Source: Allosaccharopolyspora coralli (GTDB lineage: Bacteria > Actinomycetota > Actinomycetes > Mycobacteriales > Pseudonocardiaceae). Taken from it: a DNA stretch of 64,000 bases. The notes under the pieces are model-generated. The model was not told the DNA's origin. It searched no databases and saw nothing but the letters and a program-made list of their open reading frames with translations. How positions within the stretch are numbered: the stretch's first letter is position 1; the number at the start of each line of letters is the position of its first letter. Both the position numbers and the translations under genes were made by a program. Location of the stretch: positions 186,001 through 250,000 of the forward strand of contig NZ_CP045929.1 of NCBI RefSeq assembly GCF_009664835.1. Direction: 5' to 3'. Shown piece after piece: positions 25,414 to 33,516 of this stretch.

Positions 25414-26193
25414 ATGGCGGGATTCGACGCCGGCCACGCTCCGGAAGGCGGCAGCTCGTGGCGCCCGGTGACGCGCTCGCGAACCTACGAGTTGGTCATC
25501 GACCGCATCGAGGAGCAGATCGTCAGCGGGCAGCTGCAAGTCGGTGACCGCCTTCCTCCCGAACGCGATCTCGCGCAGATGCTGGGGGTGAGCCGAGCCG
25601 CGGTCCGCGAAGCCCTTCGCGCGCTCGAGGCTCAGGGTGTTCTGCGGATGTCGGTCGGGACCGGTCCCGACTCGGGAACGACGGTCGCTGCGCTGCCCAG
25701 CGAGGCGCTGAACCGGCTGCTGCGCCTGCACGTGGCCCTCGCGAACTTCCCGATCCAGCACGTCGTCGACGCGCGGGTGATGCTCGAGCGCGAAAGCGCC
25801 CGCCACGCCGCGGACCGGGCGACGGAGGCCGATCTCAAGGAGATGCGCGAACTACTCGCGGCCATGGACGACCCGGACTGTGACCGCGAACGATTCAACG
25901 AGCTGGACACGGAGTTCCACGTCGCGATCGCCGAAGCAGGCGGCAACCGCCTCGTCGCCGACATGACGACCGCGATCCGCGAGTCCATGCGCCGCCCGCT
26001 GCTGGACGCCTTCCGCGAACTCGGCGACGCGTGGGCGCCGATCGCCGACGGGCTCAGGAACGATCATCACTCGATCTGCGAGGCCTTGGAGGCACGCGAC
26101 GGCGCCACCGCGCAGCAACGCATGGAAGACCACATTCGCGACTTCTACCGCAACGGTTGGGGAGCGTACGTCTCCGCCGAGGCGGCACAGTAA
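25414..26193 (+). CDS. lldR: GntR/FadR-family regulator of lactate use
   Basis: A 259-aa regulator. The N-terminal GntR winged helix (residues about 25-95; GDRLPPERDLAQMLGVSRAAVREALRALEAQGVL) precedes an FCD ligand-binding domain (about 115-240) with metal- or ligand-site residues in ELDTEFHVAIAEAGGN and NDHHSICEAL. The divergent placement to permease-lldD and the TNGTNNNACNA operator between them identify it as LldR/PdhR type; lactate probably releases it. ATG 25414 is preferred over the frame start at 25360, which would run through the promoter. Confidence 0.88.
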   Translation: MAGFDAGHAPEGGSSWRPVTRSRTYELVIDRIEEQIVSGQLQVGDRLPPERDLAQMLGVSRAAVREALRALEAQGVLRMSVGTGPDSGTTVAALPSEALNRLLRLHVALANFPIQHVVDARVMLERESARHAADRATEADLKEMRELLAAMDDPDCDRERFNELDTEFHVAIAEAGGNRLVADMTTAIRESMRRPLLDAFRELGDAWAPIADGLRNDHHSICEALEARDGATAQQRMEDHIRDFYRNGWGAYVSAEAAQ

Positions 26194-26311
26194 GAGGCCC
26201 ACGGGTGATGTGCGTTTGCAGAACCTCACCTCGCGGCCGGTCCGGGGGCGGAGACCGACGCGTGGGACAACGTCACCGCGTCGCTGCCACAGGGAACGTC
26301 GATCGGTCGCG

Positions 26312-26791
26312 TCAGCCGGACGCTTCCTGCGCGACTTCGGTGGAGAGCCCGCCGGTCAGTCGGACGAGCTCGTCGTGGGAGGTGGGGAACATGGTGTGCT
26401 TCGTTCCGCCGCCCGCCCACACCGTGGGGTAACCGGTGAGCGCGCTGTCCACGACCGTGCGGATCGGTTGCGGGTGGCCGACCGGCGCGACTCCGCCCAC
26501 GGGCTGTCCCGTACATGCGAGAACGAACTCGGGGTCCGCCCGCTTGATCGGTCCGATCTCCAGTCGTGCGGCCACTCGCTGCGTGTCCGCACGGTGCGCG
26601 CCGCTGGTGATGATGAGCAACGGTTCGTCACCGACTCGGAACACGAGACTGTTCGCGATCGCCCCGACCTCGCAGCCGAGCCGCTGAGCTGCCACGGCCG
26701 CCGTCGGGACGGTGTCCTCGAACTCGACGATCTCGCCGGTCGCTCCCCACCCGCGTAGCCGCTCGGCCACGTCTTGTGCGACTTGGTCCAT
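26312..26791 (-). CDS. YbaK/ProX-type aminoacyl-tRNA deacylase
   Basis: A 159-aa editing protein of the YbaK/EbsC family, which hydrolyses mischarged Cys-tRNA(Pro) or related species in the cytosol. Motifs: VEFEDTVPTAAVAAQRLGCE near residue 20, AIANSLVFRVGDEPLLIITSG, KRADPEFVLACTGQPVGGVAPVG (the GG-containing substrate pocket) and VWAGGGTKHTMFPTS. ATG 26791 is chosen because the fold starts there; upstream extension gives unrelated sequence and runs into two hairpins. It stands alone. Confidence 0.9.
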   Translation of the reverse strand: MDQVAQDVAERLRGWGATGEIVEFEDTVPTAAVAAQRLGCEVGAIANSLVFRVGDEPLLIITSGAHRADTQRVAARLEIGPIKRADPEFVLACTGQPVGGVAPVGHPQPIRTVVDSALTGYPTVWAGGGTKHTMFPTSHDELVRLTGGLSTEVAQEASG

Positions 26792-26820
26792 GGGGCGCAG
26801 CGTATCCGCGAACCTTGCGC

Positions 26821-26879
26821 GCTGTCCCCGGGGTGCGGGGACAGCGCAGTGGAGCCCCACCAGGGGAGGGCTCCACTGC
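26821..26879 (-). terminator. Two tandem hairpins downstream of the small secreted peptide gene
   Basis: GCTGTCCCC/GGGGACAGC (26821-26845) and GCAGTGGAGCCC/GGGCTCCACTGC (26846-26879). Both are perfect stems. They separate the 64-aa gene from the YbaK gene on the minus strand. Confidence 0.75.
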
Positions 26880-26894
26880 GAGCGTGTTCGGAAC

Positions 26895-27089
26895 TCAGCC
26901 GATGATGCCGGCGTTGATGATTCCGATGTCGTCGTCCGACGTGTAGTTCCAGTCGATGTCGGTCCAGTTGCAACTCCAGTGGTTGCATTCGTGGCCGCCT
27001 GAACCACCTGCCGAAGCGACGCCCATACCGGCGAAAGCGAGCGGCAGGGTGAGTGCGCTGACGACCAGCGCGCGGGACAGCGAACGCAT
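26895..27089 (-). CDS. Small secreted peptide
   Basis: A 64-aa precursor. Residues 1-27 form a clear signal peptide (RSLSRALVVSALTLPLAF, cleavage after ASA). The mature part is about 37 residues with two Cys (in HECNHWSC), four Trp/Tyr residues, an acidic DDD run and a hydrophobic end IGIINAGIIG. AAAGG lies 7 bases before ATG. No family was recognised; the Asn/Asp-rich, Cys-paired, hydrophobic-tailed design recalls surface-active aerial-hypha proteins but is not a chaplin. Tandem terminators follow. Confidence 0.72.
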   Translation of the reverse strand: MRSLSRALVVSALTLPLAFAGMGVASAGGSGGHECNHWSCNWTDIDWNYTSDDDIGIINAGIIG

Positions 27090-27656
27090 GAGCGACCTTT
27101 CTGTCGGTGAGCTCCCCCAGATCCCGCCCCGAACGTGCTTCGGAAGCGTGCCGGGAGCAAGGGGCTGGCGACTTCCTGTCTAGCGCCCCGGCGAATGTCG
27201 CGGCTAGGCGTCGTCGGAGCTTTCATTCCATGGTGTCCGAAGTGGAACGCCGTCGAATTCATTGTGGTATGGCGTCACTTTCGTGGGAACTCTGTCTCTC
27301 ACTCGTCCGTGATCACCGCGAACCGAGAGAGAACTAGAAAAAGGTCCAGGATTCCTGGCTGTTCTCCATCGACGTCGCCTCGCCCGACCGAAGGTGAACG
27401 GAATTCTACTGTGGAGTCTGGAACTTTCGGGTCGAATTCACCGTCTTGTCGAGTGATCTCGTCCGGTGAGCAGTGGCAGTGAGTGAACCCCCTGTTCGGG
27501 ATCGGCGAGAACACCGGCGGCTCCTCGGGGGGACGGTCCGCAGGCTCGGGAACCGCTCCGGGAGCACGACCAAGGTCCCCTTCGGGCTCCTCGCGTCGCG
27601 CTTCGGAGTGCCCGCGCCGATGAACTCCCTGTGGTCGATGGATCCGCCGCGAGCGG
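27090..27656. other. Gene-free region, AT-richer in the middle
   Basis: About 570 bases. Around 27,200-27,470 the sequence is distinctly poorer in G and C than its surroundings and holds only short frames. Frames near 27,480-27,656 are open on both strands but have no recognisable content. I see no tRNA, transposase or hairpin of note. Confidence 0.45.
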
Positions 27657-28340
27657 TCAACCCGCGGAGCCGGGCGGGTAGACCTCGTCGCGGTACGCGG
27701 CGAGCGAGGTCTCGAACAGGGCGACAAGCTCGGCGGCTGCGACCCGGAGCTGGTCCGGCGTCGGTGGTGTGTCGGGCTCGAAGGCATGCCGAATCGTGTC
27801 GGCGAGCGCGTCCTGCCGCGTCGTGAGCGGCAGCTCCGCCAGGGTCGTGTTGACGTTCGGGGCGAGCAGGAAGCCGGTGATCGTCGCCTCGATCGCGAGC
27901 TGGAGGTTCGGTATCTCCGCGCGTACCAGACGGTGTCGGCGCAACAGTGGGTAGAGCTCGTCGGCGTGGACGAGCGCGCGCTTGTGCTGACTCGCGTCGG
28001 CGAGCGTGCCGAGCAGCTCGGGATCACCGGTGAAGATCGCTTCCAGGAGTGGCTGCTCCCGCACGGCGGTGAAGAGGTCGCGCAGGAACCGGTGCGGCCT
28101 CGCCTGTGCGGGATCGTCCCGAAGCAGTTCGACGATCGCGGTGCTACTGCGGATGCTTTCCCGGATCAACAGCGCGTCGAACAACTGCCGCTTCGTGCGC
28201 CAGTGCAGGTAGACGGTGCCTTTGCCGATACCGGCTCGGCGGGCGATGTCGTCGATGGTGACCTTGCGGTAGCCCATCCGGGTCAGCAGGTCGCCGGCAG
28301 CGTCGAGGATGCGATCTGCTCGTTCGTTGCGGTCCACCAC
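27657..28340 (-). CDS. TetR-family transcriptional regulator
   Basis: A 227-aa repressor. The TetR DNA-binding domain is at residues about 5-50 (RILDAAGDLLTRMGYRKVTI then ARRAGIGKGTVYLHWRTKRQ). The C-terminal ligand domain is long and helical, with no family assignment. GTG 28340 is chosen because the helix-turn-helix begins a few residues later; the longer frame to 28415 is possible. No neighbouring gene is an obvious target: upstream lies the small MT0933-like gene on the other strand. Confidence 0.85.
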   Translation of the reverse strand: MVDRNERADRILDAAGDLLTRMGYRKVTIDDIARRAGIGKGTVYLHWRTKRQLFDALLIRESIRSSTAIVELLRDDPAQARPHRFLRDLFTAVREQPLLEAIFTGDPELLGTLADASQHKRALVHADELYPLLRRHRLVRAEIPNLQLAIEATITGFLLAPNVNTTLAELPLTTRQDALADTIRHAFEPDTPPTPDQLRVAAAELVALFETSLAAYRDEVYPPGSAG

Positions 28341-28619
28341 TGCACCTGCCTGACGTGACGCTCGTCGAGCAGTGTCCGACGCGTTGACTGGATGACGTGT
28401 CGACCACATGACCAACTGTCGAATCTAGTCATACAGAACTTCTCGGGACTGTGCAAGGGGCGGGAAGGCCGACGACCATCGAGATGCGCAGGTCGTGTGG
28501 CCCCAACGGGTGAGTTCCGGCGAGCGTTCCGCGGGGTACGAGGTCTACGGTCGGAGCTGTATCGCCCGTACTGTGCGCTGGATCACCTGGCGCGCGGGTG
28601 CTCCGCGGAAGGGACGAAC

Positions 28620-28841
28620 ATGGGATTCGGCGACTTCAAGGACAAAGCCCAGAACATGGGCAAGGAACACGGCGACAAGATCAGCCAGGGCATGGACAAG
28701 ATCGGTGAGAAGGCCAAGGAGAAGTTCGGCCACGAGGACAAGATCGACCAGGCCATGGAGAAGGGCAAGGACATGTTCGGCGGCGGCTCGCAGGGCGAGG
28801 AGGGCCAAGAGGGCCAGCAGGACCGAGACCAGCAGCAGTAA
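28620..28841 (+). CDS. MT0933-type small antitoxin-like protein
   Basis: A 73-aa, Lys/Glu/Gly-rich protein of the MT0933/Rv0909 antitoxin family: GFGDFKDKAQNMGKEHGDKI then EDKIDQAMEKGKDMF, with a Gln/Glu/Gly-rich tail. No Rv0910-like toxin gene (START/polyketide-cyclase type) follows, so it is an orphan. GGAAGGG precedes ATG 28620. The sequence pattern also resembles stress-induced hydrophilic proteins, and a CsbD-like gene of similar size lies 2.5 kb away. Confidence 0.7.
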   Translation: MGFGDFKDKAQNMGKEHGDKISQGMDKIGEKAKEKFGHEDKIDQAMEKGKDMFGGGSQGEEGQEGQQDRDQQQ

Positions 28842-28975
28842 CTCGCGCTCACCGCTTCACCCGAGCCGCGACCGGAGGGCGCACCGCGCTCCCTCGCAGG
28901 CGGTGGTCGGAGCGGATCATGAGGGGTCGCCCCGGCCGACGGGGCGGCCCCTCGGCGTGCGCGCGACCGGCGGGC

Positions 28976-29947
28976 TCACACGATCGGGACGTCGGCCTCC
29001 GCGGAGTCCTCGCTCAGGGACACCACACGACCCCCGCGTTCGCCGATCTCCCGAAGTCGCTCGGCCGCGTCCGGGGCGGACCACCGCACGCTGAGCGGTT
29101 CGCGGGGAGCCGACCGCAGCTCCTCCCACTCGATCCGCGCCACGTGACCCGCATCCACAGTGGACTTGAGGCCGCCGGTGGAGGACAAGGAACCCCGCGC
29201 CGCACCCAGTCTGCCGAGTGCGTCGTCGACGGCGTCGATGAGCGCGCCACGGTTCGCTTCCGTCATCGAACGCACCAGCTCCGGGTCGCTCGCCGAGACG
29301 CGGGTGCCGTCGCGGAACGAGCCGGCGGCCAGCGACAACGCCAGCGGGCCGCCCGTCCCGGCGGCAGCGGCGAGCACGGCGGCGAGGACGTGCGGCAGAT
29401 GCGAGATCCGCGCGACCGCGTCGTCGTGCGCACCGCTCGAAGCCGGTACCACGTGTGCGCCGCAGTCCAGGGCGAGAGCCGCCGCCTCGCGCCACGCGGC
29501 GAGGCCGGTTTCCTCGTCGAGCGTCACGGCCCACGGGGCGCCGGTGAACAGCTCTGCCGAGCTCGCCTCCCAGCCGGACTCGGTCGCGCCGGCCATGGGG
29601 TGTCCGCCCGCGTATCGGACCTCGGGCAACAGACCGCGGACCTCGGCCGCGACCGGGTCCTTCACGCTCACGACGTCGGTCAACCACGCCTCGGGGGCGT
29701 GCCAGGCAACCAGGCGGAGCACGTCGCGCACGGCGGTCACCGGAGTGGCGACCACGACCAGCGCGTCCTCCGCGGCGGCACGGTCCAGCGCGTCCTCGGT
29801 GCTCTCGACACGGTAGCCGGCCGCCCGAGCGGCCTCCGCGTCCTCGTCGGAGGCGGTCGCGCCCCACACGTCCCGGCCCGCAGCGCTCGCGGCGCGCAGC
29901 ACGGAACCGCCGATCAACCCCAACCCGATGACACAGACAGCACGCAT
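28976..29947 (-). CDS. tyrA: Prephenate dehydrogenase
   Basis: A 323-aa NAD(P)-dependent enzyme converting prephenate to 4-hydroxyphenylpyruvate in tyrosine synthesis. The Rossmann motif is at the start (VIGLGLIGGSVLRAASAAG). DVVSVKDPVAAEV and YAGGHPMAGATESGWEAS carry the catalytic His region; ISHLPHVLAAVLA and ASDPELVRSMTEANRGAL follow. There is no ACT or mutase domain. ATG 29947 puts the Rossmann strand at residue 3; ATG 29965 would add six residues. It is monocistronic and divergent from the tRNA-deaminase operon. Confidence 0.92.
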   Translation of the reverse strand: MRAVCVIGLGLIGGSVLRAASAAGRDVWGATASDEDAEAARAAGYRVESTEDALDRAAAEDALVVVATPVTAVRDVLRLVAWHAPEAWLTDVVSVKDPVAAEVRGLLPEVRYAGGHPMAGATESGWEASSAELFTGAPWAVTLDEETGLAAWREAAALALDCGAHVVPASSGAHDDAVARISHLPHVLAAVLAAAAGTGGPLALSLAAGSFRDGTRVSASDPELVRSMTEANRGALIDAVDDALGRLGAARGSLSSTGGLKSTVDAGHVARIEWEELRSAPREPLSVRWSAPDAAERLREIGERGGRVVSLSEDSAEADVPIV

Positions 29948-29975
29948 GAACACATCCTGCCGCACAACGAGGGGC

Positions 29976-30016
29976 GCGTGGCAGCGGAACCTCCTCTCTC
30001 GCGGCCGGCTGCGGGG
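29976..30016. repeat. Diverged short copy of the GCGGAACCTC repeat
   Basis: GGCAGCGGAACCTC followed by CTCTCGCGGCCGGCTGCGGGG resembles the segments at 26,220-26,260 and 59,280-59,325 and the left arm of the longer repeats at 54.9, 57.4 and 63.9 kb. It lies in the 310-base space between tyrA and the deaminase operon, which holds no other recognisable feature. Confidence 0.4.
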
Positions 30017-30255
30017 TCGTCGACATCATGGAGCGATCTCCACCACGTCGACGCTGTCCTCGCCGTCACGAAAGGAGAACCCGCCGGGGGCTGGCGTGCT
30101 CGGCGGCGGGAACCTCTCGGCGCCCTGTGCCCGATCAGCCTTCAAGCCGCGCGGCCACCACATCGGCCTTGTCGGATCGGGTGAATCGGCTCCCGGAAGG
30201 TGACGTGGCCCCGATGGTGCTTTCGGGTGGCACCCGGACGCCTTACGGTGTGTGC

Positions 30256-30744
30256 ATGACGGTGCAGGAGCCGGTGCCGGGCTTCGCCGTTGCCGTGGTG
30301 CGTGAGGACGGCAAATGGCGATGCAGCGCGATGGACAGCTCGGTGATGACGAGTGTGGACGCGGCGATCACGGAGCTGCGCGGGTTGCGATCCACCGGCG
30401 CCGTTTTCGGCATGTGCAATGTGGACGACGAGTTCTTCGTGCTGGTCCGGCCGACGCCGGGTGACGCGGATCTACTGGTCTCCGACGCCGCTGCCGCCCT
30501 CGACTACGACATCGCCGCCGACGTCCTCGACCTGCTGCGGGTGGAGACCCCGGACGAGGACGACGACGAATTGTGGCCGGAGGGCAACCTCGCGATCCTC
30601 TCCGATCTCGGACTGCCCGAGGGGGAGCTGCTGGTGATCATCGAGGAGGTCGACCTCTACCCGGACGAGCAGCTCGAGATGATCGCCCAGCGCTGCGGGT
30701 TCGGTGAGCAGTTCGCCGGGCTGATGGAGAAGCTGGACCAGTGA
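30256..30744 (+). CDS. tRNA adenosine deaminase-associated protein
   Basis: A 162-aa acidic cytoplasmic protein conserved next to tadA across actinobacteria, where it carries the name tRNA adenosine deaminase-associated protein; its biochemical role is unknown. Recognisable parts are FAVAVVREDGKWRCSAMD near the start, LRSTGAVFGMCNVDDEFFV, a very acidic middle (PDEDDDELWPEGNLAILSDLG) and the end FGEQFAGLMEKLDQ. ATG 30256 is chosen over the longer frame from 30028. The stop overlaps the tadA start by 4 bases. Confidence 0.88.
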   Translation: MTVQEPVPGFAVAVVREDGKWRCSAMDSSVMTSVDAAITELRGLRSTGAVFGMCNVDDEFFVLVRPTPGDADLLVSDAAAALDYDIAADVLDLLRVETPDEDDDELWPEGNLAILSDLGLPEGELLVIIEEVDLYPDEQLEMIAQRCGFGEQFAGLMEKLDQ

Positions 30745-31211
30745 CCAGTCCGGCCGGTTCGGACCAGGAGCTGGTGCGGGCCGCGCTCGAGGTCGCGCCC
30801 GCCGCACTGTCCACTTCAGACGTTCCCGTCGGTGCGGTCGTCGTCGCACCGGACGGCTCGATGCTGGCCACCGCCCACAACGAGCGGGAGGGGCGGGGCG
30901 ACCCGACGGCGCACGCCGAGATCCTCGCGCTGCGAGCGGCGGCTGCTCGGTTCGGGGACGGCTGGCGCCTGGAGGGCTGCACGCTCGCCGTCACAGTCGA
31001 ACCCTGCACCATGTGCGCGGGTGCGCTGGTGTTGTCCCGGGTCGCACGTGTCGTGTTCGGCGTGTGGGAGCCGCGCACGGGCGCAGCCGGCTCGCTGTGG
31101 GACGTCGTCCGGGACCGGCGGTTGAACCACCGGCCCGAGGTCGTGGGTGGGGTGCTGGCCGACGACTGTGCCGCGCTGCTGGACACGTTCTTCTCCGGCC
31201 ATCGTGAGTGA
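30741..31211 (+). CDS. tadA: tRNA-specific adenosine deaminase
   Basis: A 156-aa zinc deaminase that converts A34 to inosine in tRNA-Arg(ACG); that tRNA is encoded in this window at 19.1 kb. Zinc and proton-relay residues are visible: HAE (H58, E60) and PCTMC (C89, C92). The C-terminus (DCAALLDTFFSGHRE) matches the TadA tail. GTG 30741 overlaps the stop of the associated-protein gene, so both are translated together. Confidence 0.93.
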   Translation: MTSPAGSDQELVRAALEVAPAALSTSDVPVGAVVVAPDGSMLATAHNEREGRGDPTAHAEILALRAAAARFGDGWRLEGCTLAVTVEPCTMCAGALVLSRVARVVFGVWEPRTGAAGSLWDVVRDRRLNHRPEVVGGVLADDCAALLDTFFSGHRE

Positions 31212-31288
31212 TGTACGTCACTTGTGCGTGGAATGGCGCACGTGGTGGGTACCTGCGGGATGGACGCCAAGACACCAGGAGGTCGCTC

Positions 31289-31519
31289 ATGGGTGTGTTC
31301 GACAAGGCCAAGCAGCAGGCACAGCAGCTCACCGGCAAGGCGAAAGAAGCCGCCGGCAAGGCGAGTGGTGACGAGAGCACCGAGAACGCGGGCAAGCGGG
31401 ACCAGTTCGAAGGCAAGGCCAAGGAGGTCGGCCAGGACATGAAGGACAAGGCCACCGGAGCCGCTGAGTCGGCGAAGGAGCGCTTCGGCGGCAACCGGTC
31501 GGGTGGCGGCCAGTCCTGA
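31289..31519 (+). CDS. CsbD-family stress protein
   Basis: A 76-aa Lys/Ala/Gly-rich hydrophilic protein. The CsbD signature is seen in QLTGKAKEAAGKASGD and KRDQFEGKAKEVGQDMKDKA. Members are induced by general stress (SigB-type regulons) in many bacteria; function unknown. AGGAGG (AGGAGGTCGCTC) precedes ATG 31289. A hairpin terminator follows. Confidence 0.85.
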   Translation: MGVFDKAKQQAQQLTGKAKEAAGKASGDESTENAGKRDQFEGKAKEVGQDMKDKATGAAESAKERFGGNRSGGGQS

Positions 31520-31533
31520 TCGTCTCGACGTTC

Positions 31534-31568
31534 GCGAGCCCGCTCCGTGTTCCGTGGGGCGGGCTCGC
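31534..31568 (+). terminator. Terminator after the CsbD-like gene
   Basis: Perfect 10-base stem GCGAGCCCGC / GCGGGCTCGC with a 15-base loop. Confidence 0.7.
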
Positions 31569-31644
31569 TCGTGTGTCGGCGCAGTTCACGGGCCACTCTC
31601 CCCCGCTGTCCGGGGTCGCTGGGCGATCCGTTACGCTAATCCAC

Positions 31645-31729
31645 GGTAGCGTGTCCGAGCGGCCTAAGGAGCGCGCCTCGAAAGCGCGTGAGGTGAGAGC
31701 CTCCGTGGGTTCGAATCCCACCGCTACCG
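31645..31729 (+). tRNA. tRNA-Ser(CGA)
   Basis: An 85-nt class II tRNA. GGTAGCG pairs with CGCTACC; the anticodon loop CTCGAAA gives CGA; a long variable arm (GTGAGGTGAGAGCCTCC) and TTCGAATCC T-loop are present. CCA is not encoded. It forms the left flank of the patchwork region that ends at tRNA-Ser(GGA). Confidence 0.94.
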
Positions 31730-31736
31730 CCACCAC

Positions 31737-31771
31737 GAAAGCCGGTCACCCCACAGCGGTGACCGGCTTTC
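31737..31771. terminator. Terminator between tRNA-Ser and the M23 peptidase gene
   Basis: A 14-base perfect stem GAAAGCCGGTCACC / GGTGACCGGCTTTC with a 7-base loop. It has A/T at both ends, so it can serve both converging messages. Confidence 0.85.
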
Positions 31772-31786
31772 GTTATTCGGTTGCCG

Positions 31787-32416
31787 TCAGGCAGGCAGGC
31801 CGAGCGCGTCCCAGACGACGAACGGGTCCATGTCGTCGCACGGGCCGATCGCGGAGGCTCCCCAGTTGCCCTCGGCGGCGCGGTAATGGACATGAGCGTG
31901 GTTCAGGCCGTCCGCCACGGTGCCGACCTCCGCCCACTTCTCGCCCTGGGAGAACGTGTCACCGACCTGCATCTCGGACCCGTCCAGCAAGTGGCCCAGG
32001 GTCATGCTCATGTCGATGTCGGGGAAATACACCTGGATCCAGCGGTGATAGCCGCCGTCGTCGTAACCGCGGCCCACGACTTCTCCCTCGCCCCAAGCGT
32101 AGATCGGGCTGCCGGTTGCCGCGCCCACGTCCAGGCCCTTGTGCCGCTGGTCCCCGTTGCAGCCGAACTCGTAGCCGGGGATGTAGGCGTTGTACGAGGT
32201 CGTGGTCTCTCCGTTGGTGACGCCCCACCACGTGTTGTCCGGTAAGTCGTTCGGTACGACGGCGCTCTCCGAGGTCGAGGCGACCGCGGGGCGTTGATGC
32301 GCTGGAGCGGGTTCCGCGGCGCCGGCCGTCGCTGTGGCGCCTGTCAGAAAGAGTCCGGCGGCCATGGCGACGAGGGTGATGCGGCGAGCTGTGGTGCGAG
32401 CGAGCGATGTCCTCAT
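31787..32416 (-). CDS. Secreted M23-family metallopeptidase
   Basis: A 209-aa secreted LytM-type endopeptidase. Residues 1-34 are a signal peptide (MRTSLARTT, hydrophobic core, cleavage near AGAAE). The M23 fold begins near CNGDQRHKGLDVGAATGSPI with H and D zinc ligands, continues through WGEGEVVGRGYD and MTLGHLLDG, and ends with the HAHVH motif supplying the third ligand and catalytic His. All zinc ligands are present, so it should be active on peptidoglycan crosslinks. ATG 32416 follows GAGAGGGAA by 9 bases; the frame also contains an earlier ATG at 32434. Confidence 0.9.
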   Translation of the reverse strand: MRTSLARTTARRITLVAMAAGLFLTGATATAGAAEPAPAHQRPAVASTSESAVVPNDLPDNTWWGVTNGETTTSYNAYIPGYEFGCNGDQRHKGLDVGAATGSPIYAWGEGEVVGRGYDDGGYHRWIQVYFPDIDMSMTLGHLLDGSEMQVGDTFSQGEKWAEVGTVADGLNHAHVHYRAAEGNWGASAIGPCDDMDPFVVWDALGLPA

Positions 32417-32796
32417 GGTGAATTTCCCTCTCAAGGCCAGACCGAGTGGTGAATGATGAACAAGTGTCAGCTGCGCGGAGGGTTCAGCACAAGGCTCGCG
32501 GGATTCGATCGGCTGATCAGCGCAGTAGCCGTTGTCCGTCCGCCTGGTCGTTCGCCGCCGAACGGCCGAGTCCCGGATCCGGCGCCCACCGGACTCGCCG
32601 TGCGGTGGTGAACTTCCGATTCAACCCGACCGGTTGTGTCCGCAGTGGACACGGCGACCGCAGTCCGGAGCCGGTGCCGCGAGCGGAATAGTGCCCGGGT
32701 TCGTAGCGTTGGACGTGACGTGGTGGTTGAGCCGAAGCTGCCTGACTGACGATCACGGCGATGTGTCGCCGGGGCTAGCGCACTGGGGAGTGACAC
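32417..32796. other. Gene-free divergent promoter region
   Basis: About 380 bases between the M23 peptidase and the zinc-ribbon gene. The open frames on both strands have no recognisable content. I looked for a c-di-AMP (ydaO-type) riboswitch, which often precedes such wall hydrolase genes in actinobacteria, and could not establish its conserved core. Confidence 0.4.
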
Positions 32797-32970
32797 ATGG
32801 CCTTCCATGCACCTTCACGCTTATCCAACCAAGAAGACGCGGGCGAACCGGACTTCGTCTGCCGGGTCTGCGGCCACCGAACGTTCAGCGAGGACACGCC
32901 GCACGAATTCGCCGGAGGACTCAGCGACCGCCTACTCTGCCAGGCCTGCGGCGCGCACTACCAAATCTGA
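32797..32970 (+). CDS. 57-aa zinc-ribbon protein
   Basis: A short gene with a good ribosome site (GGGGAG, 8 bases before ATG 32797). Two CxxC pairs, CRVC (C22, C25) and CQAC (C48, C51), 23 residues apart, form a classic zinc ribbon; HEFAGGLSDRLL lies between them. There is no membrane segment. The family is unknown to me. Its stop is four bases from the inverted repeat that begins the 33-kb repeat element, so the repeat may act as its terminator. Confidence 0.72.
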   Translation: MAFHAPSRLSNQEDAGEPDFVCRVCGHRTFSEDTPHEFAGGLSDRLLCQACGAHYQI

Positions 32971-32973
32971 GAG

Positions 32974-33184
32974 TGCTTTTTGGAACTGGCTTGTGTGCCC
33001 GTAGGGCACGGTCATACGTGTCCAGCCTCGGCAGGGTAAGGGGCTCCGGCGTGTCAGTTCGTGCCTCGCAAGGCAGGGGTTCTCGCCGCGTACGCCTGGT
33101 ACTCAAGAGGACCCCAACGCCGCGAGGCGCGAACTGGGGCGGCGGTACCGGACCACTCACCCAAGTTCCAAAAACGCCCTCTGA
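32974..33184. repeat. Full-length copy of a roughly 210-bp intergenic repeat
   Basis: It begins TTTTTGGAACTGG and ends CCCAAGTTCCAAAAA, an imperfect terminal inverted repeat. Its left and central parts (TGCCCGTAGGGCACGG, TTCGTGCCTCGCAAGGCAGG, GGTTCTCGCCGCGTAC) recur at 33,769-33,900; its right part (GGCGGTACCGGACCA) recurs at 10.48 kb. Internal hairpins include TGCCC-GTA-GGGCA and TGCC-TCGCAA-GGCA. No frame is convincing. A MITE or a structured RNA are both possible. Confidence 0.65.
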
Positions 33185-33381
33185 GATTCGTCGGCACACC
33201 GTGCACAGAGCCCCGGGCGCTCGCGCGCTCCGGGGCTCTGAACTGCTGTTGAAGGTTCGAACCCGTGAAAACTATGAGTTCCGCACGAGTTCATTCTCAT
33301 TCCACTGTGTACGCCGGGCTTCGTTCTCGTTCTCGAACCGCCGGGAGTCCCTCGGGTATGCGGGGCCCCCTCGGGGTGTGG

Positions 33382-33516
33382 TCACTCCGACTTGGCGTGC
33401 TCACGAGGATCCACCCGGTGACCATGCAGATACGCCACTCGCGCCTGCACCATCGTTGACCCCACCCGGATAATCGCCCGTGTGGGTCGGGTCAGAATTG
33501 CGATCATGTTGCGCAT
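33382..33516 (-). CDS. Possible 44-aa basic protein
   Basis: A short frame starting ATG (MRNMIAILTRPTRAIIRVGS) and ending HAKSE, preceded by AAGGAGG at about 8 bases on the minus strand. That ribosome site is among the best in this region. The first half is hydrophobic and basic, as in an amphipathic membrane-binding helix. No family was recognised, and the short length makes the call tentative. Confidence 0.4.
   Translation of the reverse strand: MRNMIAILTRPTRAIIRVGSTMVQARVAYLHGHRVDPREHAKSE

Noticed and set aside
32417-32796. c-di-AMP (ydaO) riboswitch upstream of the M23 peptidase
   Set aside because: Some GC-rich blocks recall it, but I could not find the conserved core in order; a covariance-model search would decide.
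32990-33100. ANTAR-target RNA (dual hexaloop hairpins) in the 33-kb repeat
   Set aside because: TGCC-TCGCAA-GGCA has a six-base loop, but the required A at position 1 and G at position 4 of the loop are absent, and the first hairpin has a triloop.
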